A DNA stretch of 50,677 bases from Thermoproteota archaeon. GTDB lineage: Archaea; Thermoproteota; Bathyarchaeia; RBG-16-48-13; GCA-020355125. The notes under the pieces were generated by a model. The model was not told where the DNA came from and did not search any database. It saw only the letters and a list, made by a program, of their open reading frames with translations. Positions 44,970 to 50,677 of the stretch are shown here, in pieces. Positions within the stretch are counted from its first letter, which is position 1. Every line of letters begins with the position of its first letter. The stretch is from contig JAUPKU010000101.1 in the NCBI GenBank assembly GCA_030837285.1, positions 1 to 50,677 on the forward strand. Direction: 5' to 3'. Both the position numbers and the translations under genes were made by a program.

Positions 44970-45251
44970 CTACGTCCAATCAATATTTTCCATGTCGAGT
45001 TTCTCGACATAACCTAGAATTTCTTTTCCGCGCTCCGTCAAACTGATCTGCTTATTATCAGCTGTCTTCACAAGACCCAAATCAACCAGAATCTTCAAGT
45101 GATCCTCGAATATCTTCTTATTCACCTTGGAAGCTTTTGCCAATTCATCCGGAGTCTTTGAACCTTTTTTTAGATTTGAGAGTATAGCCTTCCTAGTTGG
45201 GTAATTTGCAGCCTGTATCTCCTTAAAATTGGATTCTTTATCACTCATCTC
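44970..45251 (-). CDS. Winged-helix DNA-binding regulator (ArsR/PadR-like)
   Basis: About 93 residues from ATG 45251, which has GAGGT upstream; the frame is open to 45332 but the added residues are not family-like. It is a single winged-helix domain: AANYPTRKAILSNLKKG, then the recognition-helix region TPDELAKASKVNKKIFEDHLKILVDLGLV and the wing ADNKQISLTERGKEIL. It probably acts as a dimeric DNA-binding transcription regulator. No sensor residues (Cys pairs, metal sites) are visible. It is on the same strand as, and downstream of, the broken ZIP transporter gene, and convergent with the SDR gene. Confidence 0.8.
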   Translation of the reverse strand, partial: EMSDKESNFKEIQAANYPTRKAILSNLKKGSKTPDELAKASKVNKKIFEDHLKILVDLGLVKTADNKQISLTERGKEILGYVEKLDMENIDWT

Positions 45252-45431
45252 TACATATACCTCGCAATAATTCTTTCTTTTACTTTCTAATGGAGAAATA
45301 TAAACGTAATGCACAACCTGTATTATTGACATAATCTATGTAACGTTTTCCAGCGGTTATTATTTCTTCGATTTTACCCTTTTCTACAGAGAAGCTGAAA
45401 TTAGCCATCCACAATATGAGGAGGATTGGGT

Positions 45432-46185
45432 TTAGAAATTCAAAAGGCGAGTTAATATGAATGCTAGAATGAATATCAGTACACACCCAATGGTGAATAA
45501 GACTACTGTTAGTGTGGGAGGGTTATTCTCATGTGCTTGGTGGTAGGAGGTCACTTGCCCCTAGATGTAGAAAGCCACCTGCAAAGAAGGACAAAAGAAG
45601 AATTAAGTAGTACTTTGGCAATTGGAAGATAATTGTGGTTACCACTCCTAGAATCGGTGTGATAGCGTCTAAAAACAGCATTCGTAGAGAATTCTTCAAT
45701 GAATTGTTAGACTTTAACATTATTGTAACTGTTCTGAACCCATCAGTGAAGTCGTGGCATACAACGGCAAACGCAATGATGATTCCAACGTGAAAATCAG
45801 CTTCAAGACCAAATCCAATTGCCAAACCATCTATGAAACTATGAACCGACAATTCTGAAGTTACAAATACTCCACCCAAAGGATGTTTAACTTCAGTATA
45901 ATCACAGTTTTAACTGAAAATATGCGCGCTAATAATTCGAGAAATGATGTAGAGGAAAAGAAACCCGACAACTGTTAGTATTAACACATCTTCAAGAAGC
46001 ACGTTTATGGATATGGCAAGTATGAAAGTCTGTGACAGAATATCAACTAGGGCAGTGGTAATCAGGATCCCGGCTGCAAAGGCGCCAAGGATCCCTACGT
46101 TTCTCCTATAGCGCACCCTAAAGGTTCCGCTTAACAAAGTCGAAAGGCATATAAGAGCAGCCAAAAAAATTGCGACAAAACTCAT
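45432..46185 (-). pseudogene. ZIP-family metal transporter, broken by a stop and a frameshift
   Basis: Starting at ATG 46185, hydrophobic segments of a ZIP transporter run to ISAHIFS, where TAA at 45912-45910 interrupts the frame. The same frame continues directly (EVKHPLGGVFVTSELSVHSFIDGLAIGFGL) and includes the two ZIP signature helices, HSFIDG and VVCHDFTDGF, the metal-binding HxxxD(G) positions. At SDLLP (about 45540) the frame is lost; a shift by one restores the last helix, HQAHENNPPTLTVVLFTIG, ending at TAA 45434-45432. Two independent lesions argue for a decayed gene rather than one sequencing error. A C-terminal part could still be made from TTG 45879. Probable original role: Zn2+ or Fe2+ uptake. 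Confidence 0.82.
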
Positions 46186-46348
46186 TTACTTAATATGATT
46201 TAACATTGACTAATAAAAAAATAATATGATAATATAATTCATCGCTCGTGCTAAATAACCGAATATATTTGAACGTTGTCTATTGGTTTTCGAATCCTAC
46301 AAATATGAAATGCATTAACACTTTTGTTATTATTGACTAGAAAGACTA

Positions 46349-46927
46349 ATGAGGAGAGCGTTAAATAATTCTAACAGTTTAGAGACAGAGGAATATTACT
46401 TGGAAAGAATTGAGTGCAGTACTACCGAGTTCATAAAAGTAATGAGTGATAAACTGAGCCATGGTCTCCTACTTACCTCGATAGGTCAGAATGGAAAGCC
46501 AAATGTGATGACGATAGGATGGGGTCTTCAAGGAATCCTTTGGAGGAAACCCGTCTTCATGGTAGCGGTTAGACACTCCAGATACACTCATAAGCTCCTA
46601 GAGGAAACTGGCAATTTCACGGTGAATATTCCTCGAGGGGACATGGGTAAAGTCATTGACTACTGTGGCACAGTCTCGGGCAGAGATCACGATAAGATTG
46701 TGGAATTAGGATTAAAAACGAGAATAGGAAAGATGGTGAAGGCTCCGATAATCGAAGATTGCATTATTAACTATGAGTGTAAAACCATTGGTAAAGCAGA
46801 GATTGGATCGATGTTATTGGATAATGATGTTATTTCAAGCTGCTATCCTAAAGGCGACAATCACACAGTCTACTATGGAGAAATCCTCGCGACATACTCG
46901 ACAAAAGACGTTATAACAAGACTGTAG
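46349..46927 (+). CDS. Flavin reductase-like FMN-binding protein
   Basis: A 192-residue protein of the flavoredoxin/flavin-reductase split-barrel family: LLLTSIGQNGKPNVMTIGWG, then PVFMVAVRHSRYTHKLLEETGNFTVNIP and VIDYCGTVSGRDHDKIVELGLKTRIG. These bind FMN tightly and transfer electrons between NAD(P)H or ferredoxin and acceptors; the specific partner is not evident. ATG 46349 is the first in frame. It is divergent from the broken ZIP gene, and convergent with the glycosyltransferase gene (34 bases between ends). Confidence 0.88.
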   Translation: MRRALNNSNSLETEEYYLERIECSTTEFIKVMSDKLSHGLLLTSIGQNGKPNVMTIGWGLQGILWRKPVFMVAVRHSRYTHKLLEETGNFTVNIPRGDMGKVIDYCGTVSGRDHDKIVELGLKTRIGKMVKAPIIEDCIINYECKTIGKAEIGSMLLDNDVISSCYPKGDNHTVYYGEILATYSTKDVITRL

Positions 46928-46961
46928 AAATAGAAATCATTTTTGAATAGTATGATGCTCA

Positions 46962-48116
46962 TTATGAGACAACTTGGATGAAGTTTTGTGCAACTTCTGT
47001 CCAATCGAATTTCCTTGCTCTTTCATAGGCATTCTCTCCCATTTTTAAGCGTAACTTCTCGTCGACTATGAGCTGTTCAATGTATTCAGTCATCCGATTG
47101 ACGCTGTCGGTTTTGAATAGAAGTCCTTCAACATTTTCATCAACGATTTCGGGAACTCCACCGTTTGCTTGAGCTACTATAGGTTTACCCACTGCCATCG
47201 CTTCCATTATCGACATGCCTAGATGCTCATTGTTCGCTGGATGAACGTAAATATCGCAAGCGTTGTAGAGACTGAGTAAAACCTTCTCGCTCGTAGCTGG
47301 AAACGCGATGACATGGTCTTCAAGCTTTAACTCTTTGACTATTCGTCCTACAAGTGGGTGGAAGTTTCTGGTTCGTCTGTCCTTTGAGCAGGTCAAGATA
47401 CATTTCACCTTGTAGTCTTTCTTAACGAGCGTTCTTAATCCCCTTAAGAGGATTTCATGCCTTTTTCTGTGGCCAGCAGCTGCTGAATAAAAGAGGAGGA
47501 TAGTTTCATCATCAATTCCAAGTTTCTCCCTCAATTGAACACCAAGCTTCTTTTCAGGCTTGAATACATCATGATCCACACCTGCAAGGAGAGGTGTTGG
47601 AGAGATGTTCTCAAACTTCTCAAATAGGATTCGATTCCATCTGGAGTTGGTGAAAAAGAAGTCTGAGTATGGAGCGAGCATCTTCCAGATGGTGTGAATT
47701 TGACGATTCTTCTCTGACGTCTGCCTGTACGAAGATAAGCCTTCTCCAGATAGCTCCCAAGTCAAAGGCGGTGAGTGTAGAATACAGGCTACCTGGCTTC
47801 CGTGTAAACTCTTGGAAAATACCGCTGGAAAAATGGTACTCATGTGGTGAGAGCAGACGAGATCATACTCTTCAAGGCGCTCCGCCATAAAAGCGCTATT
47901 CATTAAGATGTCAATGATATCTGGACTTGAAGGAATGTTGTTCTCTAGAACTTTGATAAAATTATCGTACCTCTTTAGACTATCGCTTCCCCAGCTGACT
48001 ATTTCTGAGTCTACGCCTAATCCTCGAAGACCCTTGGACAATCCTAGCGCCCACCTCTCCGCCCCACCATAGAGGGGTAATATGTACCAAAGATGCGCGA
48101 TCTTCACGGATGTCAC
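46962..48116 (-). CDS. Glycosyltransferase family 4
   Basis: A 384-residue GT-B fold enzyme. The N-terminal domain opens with KIAHLWYILPLYGGAERWALGLSKGLRGLG, the acceptor-side Gly-rich loop. The C-terminal nucleotide-sugar domain has ILLFYSAAAGHRKRHEILLRGL and the signature CDIYVHPANNEHLGMSIMEAMAVGKPIVAQANGGVPEIV, with the E-x7-E pair (EHLGMSIME). It is retaining and soluble, probably adding a sugar to a lipid, S-layer glycan or small molecule. ATG start at 48116. It is divergent from the ATP-grasp gene, 118 bases away; both could serve a common modification, but nothing in the sequence proves this. Confidence 0.9.
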   Translation of the reverse strand: MTSVKIAHLWYILPLYGGAERWALGLSKGLRGLGVDSEIVSWGSDSLKRYDNFIKVLENNIPSSPDIIDILMNSAFMAERLEEYDLVCSHHMSTIFPAVFSKSLHGSQVACILHSPPLTWELSGEGLSSYRQTSEKNRQIHTIWKMLAPYSDFFFTNSRWNRILFEKFENISPTPLLAGVDHDVFKPEKKLGVQLREKLGIDDETILLFYSAAAGHRKRHEILLRGLRTLVKKDYKVKCILTCSKDRRTRNFHPLVGRIVKELKLEDHVIAFPATSEKVLLSLYNACDIYVHPANNEHLGMSIMEAMAVGKPIVAQANGGVPEIVDENVEGLLFKTDSVNRMTEYIEQLIVDEKLRLKMGENAYERARKFDWTEVAQNFIQVVS

Positions 48117-48234
48117 CTAGCACTAATTATAAATGTTAGAGTAGAAAAGAGCCCTTAATATCTTATATAAGTCTGTACTGAATGCAAGGATTAGCTTTCC
48201 TTTAGATGATGGTAGACTGACCTGTTTCCTTAAT

Positions 48235-49134
48235 ATGATAATAGGGGCGAAAAAAGGGAAATTGGAATTCCTCATCTTCACCGATAATCCAACATTAGAA
48301 GAGACTCTTCTAGTATTCAATGAAGCCCGTAATAGGAGAATGAATGTTAGCATAAAAGTTCCCTGGGACATGAGTCTACCAAAAACCTTTAAGTCGTCAT
48401 CGATAGTCTACGTTCCCTCTAACATTTTCAATAAGGGATCATACTTCGAATTCCTGAATAGATATTTAATCCTTGAGGAACTTGGAAAAGATGCTAAAGT
48501 AATAGTGAATCCTCTTGAGAGCCTCCTCCACTACTCAAAAGCATATTTCTCCATCATCGCTTCAAAACAGGGTATTCCCCATCCAAAGACCATTATAACA
48601 GAGAATATAGATGTAGCCTACGAGTTCGCTTCGAAGCTCATTGATGAAGGAAAGTCTTGTGTACTCAAGCCAATTGCTAGAGGAGAGGGAACTGGAATAT
48701 CAAAACTGACAGATATTAGAGATGCAAAAGACTTGAGGCAGTTCCTCCTCTACCATAGCCGAATACGCGGTTTAGGTGTCTTCTACCTCCAAGAATTCAT
48801 CGAGAACCTCGGCTATGACCTACGCCTCTTCCTAATAGATGGACGAGTAATAGGAAGAATGAAGAGGACGAATTCCAAAGACTTCAGGTACAATGCAAGT
48901 CTAGGAGGAGAAGTTGAAAACTATTCCTCAGACGCCTTTGACAGTCTCGCTTTGGAGGTAGCAGAAGCTCTGAACTATAAGATAGCTGGAATAGATATCC
49001 TCCCATCTAAAGAAGGGAAACCCATAGTGCTTGAAGCAAACTGCTATCCAAAATACACTCATCTTAGTCTAGCAACGGGGATTGAAGTTCACAAGAAGAT
49101 AGTCGACTATCTCGAAAGTATTGAAAATACCTAA
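48235..49134 (+). CDS. RimK-like ATP-grasp ligase
   Basis: A 299-residue ATP-grasp protein in the RimK/MptN order: an N-terminal Rossmann-like part, then NPLESLLHYSKAYFSIIASKQGIPHPKTI, the ATP-binding CVLKPIARGEGTGISKL and VFYLQEFIENLGYDLRLFLIDGRVIGRM, and the metal-binding IAGIDILP...IVLEANCYPKYTHLSLATG. RimK relatives form amide bonds with glutamate on proteins, F420 or tetrahydromethanopterin. The final motif is changed: family members usually read ExNSSPG, here EANCYPK. With a CofE-like ligase in the window, a cofactor-modifying role is conceivable but unproven. ATG start at 48235. Confidence 0.85.
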   Translation: MIIGAKKGKLEFLIFTDNPTLEETLLVFNEARNRRMNVSIKVPWDMSLPKTFKSSSIVYVPSNIFNKGSYFEFLNRYLILEELGKDAKVIVNPLESLLHYSKAYFSIIASKQGIPHPKTIITENIDVAYEFASKLIDEGKSCVLKPIARGEGTGISKLTDIRDAKDLRQFLLYHSRIRGLGVFYLQEFIENLGYDLRLFLIDGRVIGRMKRTNSKDFRYNASLGGEVENYSSDAFDSLALEVAEALNYKIAGIDILPSKEGKPIVLEANCYPKYTHLSLATGIEVHKKIVDYLESIENT

Positions 49135-49195
49135 AAGAAAATGAGAAAGTATGGAAACAAAAAAGAATTTCTTGGAAAAAGAAGTTTGAATTATC

Positions 49196-50230
49196 TTACA
49201 GAGTGCCTTTCTCTTTCCTCAAGTCTATGACATGATCTAGCCCAGGTCCTGTTCCTATCAGCGTAATCGGTGGTTTTCCCTTCCATGATTTTTCCAGCTT
49301 TTCTATAAATCTCTGGCACTTCTCAGGTAATTTACTATAATCAGTAACACCATATGCATCCGGATAGAGTATGTCAACCTTCGTCAATGCTATATCAGTA
49401 GGATAGTTTAGTCTTATCGAGTCTCTCGCGAGTTCAACATCGAAGGGTGCTGCTCGTCTAAGTCTACCAGAAACTGTCCCCCGCTCTGTCCAACCACGCT
49501 TTTCAGCTTCTTCCAGCGATAGCTCTCCATTTAGAGGACCCTGACCAACTCTTGAAACAAAGGACTTGAATACAAGAATCACATTATCAGCTCTTCCAGG
49601 TCCGACTCCCGTCTGACTTAATAGGGCAGCGGCTATGTCATCGTAGGCATTTGTGTACGGGTAGGTTCCGTGAAAATTAGATAGAAAAGTTCCATGAGCT
49701 CCTTCAATTCCAACCTTTTTTTCCTCATCTAAATATCCATTAACTATTTTACTAACGTTTACGCCTTCGCTGTACTTCTTTAGTTCAGGAACGAATTTTA
49801 CCAGTATGTTCGGTCGTCTCATCACCCTATCAGAAAATGCTATTCCCGTCCCAGTACCAACTGACCCTATTGACTTTACAAGTTCCTTTTCTCTTTCTAT
49901 ATGCTCATCGAGAATTACTGTTGCATTCTCATCAATCTTTAGTCTCTTCTCAACATTGAACTCTTTATATCGCTCCAATTCCTCGAATAGGACTTTTGAA
50001 CTTACGAAAGAGCCTACAGACAAGAGTAATTGAGTTTTCAGGTTGAAGACAGCTGTTGGAATTTGTCTAAAGACGTATTTCTCATTGTTATATTCTATAG
50101 TGTGACCTGCTTGTGGTCCTTGACCTCTAACAACGGCTTGATAGTCGTCTTTGTTCACAAGATATCCAAATAATTTACCTTTTCCCTCATCTCCAAAAAA
50201 TCCGCCAACAAGAACTGTACAGGGCATGTT
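49196..50230 (-). CDS. purA: Adenylosuccinate synthetase (archaeal short form)
   Basis: About 344 residues from ATG 50230; the frame opens at 50248, but GGAGGT seven bases before 50230 decides the start. The GTP loop VGGFFGDEGKGKLFGYLV, the IMP-binding QAGHTIEYNNEKYVFRQIPTA, GTFLSNFHGTYPYTNAYD and GWTERGTVSGRLRRAAPFD are all present. PurA converts IMP, aspartate and GTP to adenylosuccinate, the first committed step to AMP. The protein lacks some insertions of the ~430-residue bacterial enzyme, as is usual in archaea. Confidence 0.96.
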   Translation of the reverse strand, partial: NMPCTVLVGGFFGDEGKGKLFGYLVNKDDYQAVVRGQGPQAGHTIEYNNEKYVFRQIPTAVFNLKTQLLLSVGSFVSSKVLFEELERYKEFNVEKRLKIDENATVILDEHIEREKELVKSIGSVGTGTGIAFSDRVMRRPNILVKFVPELKKYSEGVNVSKIVNGYLDEEKKVGIEGAHGTFLSNFHGTYPYTNAYDDIAAALLSQTGVGPGRADNVILVFKSFVSRVGQGPLNGELSLEEAEKRGWTERGTVSGRLRRAAPFDVELARDSIRLNYPTDIALTKVDILYPDAYGVTDYSKLPEKCQRFIEKLEKSWKGKPPITLIGTGPGLDHVIDLRKEKGTL

Positions 50231-50403
50231 TGAAACCTCCAGTATCACACAGTTTCACTAACAGGGGGTACTCCATTTAAAACTTTTTAATAAGATAAAA
50301 ATCACTCGCTCCATAATCTTCTAACACAATTAGAAATTGTAAATGCGTTAATGAATAAATAATTAAAATTATTACTTAAAATTTCTTAATTAAAAAATGA
50401 GGA

Positions 50404-50502
50404 ATGATTAAGAAATTGAATAACTTCGAGAAAGCTGTTTTAGTGATGTTGTTCTTCATAATTATTCTTCTGATTCTCAATATTCCTGGTCAACATAGCT
50501 AG
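50404..50502 (+). CDS. Possible 32-residue single-pass membrane peptide
   Basis: ATG 50404 to TAG encodes MIKKLNNFEKAVLVMLFFII followed by further hydrophobic residues and NIPGQHS: a positively charged N-terminus and one membrane helix. GAGG lies only a few bases before the ATG, closer than usual. No homologue is recognised; it may be chance in AT-rich DNA. The rest of the last 430 bases holds nothing else convincing. Confidence 0.35.
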   Translation: MIKKLNNFEKAVLVMLFFIIILLILNIPGQHS

Positions 50503-50531
50503 ATAACCTTCCTAAACGCTATCACTAAAGT

Positions 50532-50543
50532 ACATGTACATGT
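50532..50543. repeat. 12-bp perfect palindrome
   Basis: ACATGTACATGT is self-complementary and lies 30 bases after the small membrane-peptide frame. It may be a protein-binding site or chance; no gene start is close enough to decide. Confidence 0.25.
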
Positions 50544-50677
50544 GGAATAGTCTTAAGCGTTAAATTAGTTGAAGGCACGATAATGAAATTGAGTATCTTT
50601 TCCTATCTCCAAAATCTATACGAGTCTTAAATTACAAATTTTATAGGAAATCATAATAAGAGTCTTTCCAATACTGG

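Noticed and set aside
45910-46185. Two separate small membrane-protein genes at 45529-46185
   Set aside because: They are in the same frame, separated by one stop, and together form a ZIP transporter, so a single broken gene is the simpler reading.

Overview
The window looks like chromosomal DNA of an uncultured TACK-type archaeon. Bathyarchaeia-like is my best guess, but it is an inference from gene content, not a placement. The archaeal evidence is: a bacterial-type DnaG in its archaeal form next to a stand-alone Toprim protein; archaeal TyrRS, IleRS and short-form PurA; a DUF460 protein; a CofE-like F420 ligase; an aCPSF2-type beta-CASP nuclease; an intron-bearing tRNA gene with encoded CCA; TATA-box promoters 25-30 bases before predicted transcription starts; and mixed ATG/TTG/GTG starts, often with a GGAGG-like site. 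There are no rRNA genes, CRISPR arrays or intact insertion sequences.

Layout. 1-0.63 kb: the N-terminal part of a tyrosine integrase running off the left edge, just downstream of a tRNA-Arg(UCG) gene, so an integrated element probably lies to the left. 0.76-11 kb: accessory and metabolic genes (nitroreductase, JAMM protein, two MFS transporters, a metallopeptidase/M23-like pair, amidotransferase, HAD phosphatase, PRTase, DUF89, class V aminotransferase) plus a decayed sulfite-oxidase-family gene at 6.26-6.60 kb. 11-16 kb: argC/lysY, an unclassified GC-rich candidate RNA, tyrS, Toprim protein, dnaG and a YbaK-type deacylase. 16-20 kb: redox genes (thioredoxin-reductase-like flavoprotein with a strange leader, and the NfnAB/SudAB pair). 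19.9-31 kb: nth, a possible PAC4-like proteasome chaperone, ileS, serS, a TraB-like protein, ferredoxin, pyrG and DUF460. 31-36 kb: CofE-like ligase, rubredoxin, two tandem aminotransferases and two small unknown proteins. 36-43 kb: a LarA-like nickel racemase beside a 49-residue PdxA C-terminal fragment, a small zinc protein, aCPSF2, GNAT and a COG2509 flavoprotein in a strikingly G+T-rich block. 43-50.7 kb: class I aldolase, SDR, HTH protein, a ZIP transporter broken by a stop and a frameshift, flavin reductase, GT4 glycosyltransferase, RimK-like ATP-grasp and purA.

The redox genes (ferredoxin, rubredoxin, NfnAB, TrxR-like, flavin reductase, nitroreductase, CofE) fit an anaerobe with ferredoxin/NAD(P)H/F420 electron carriers. 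No single new multi-gene system is evident. The points most worth a second look are the unclassified RNA at 12.31-12.56 kb, the 13-codon Lys/Pro/Ala mini-gene with competing hairpins ahead of the TrxR-like gene, the tRNA intron inside the anticodon stem, the PAC4-like protein, the PdxA fragment beside LarA, and the compositional block that ends near 42.6 kb.
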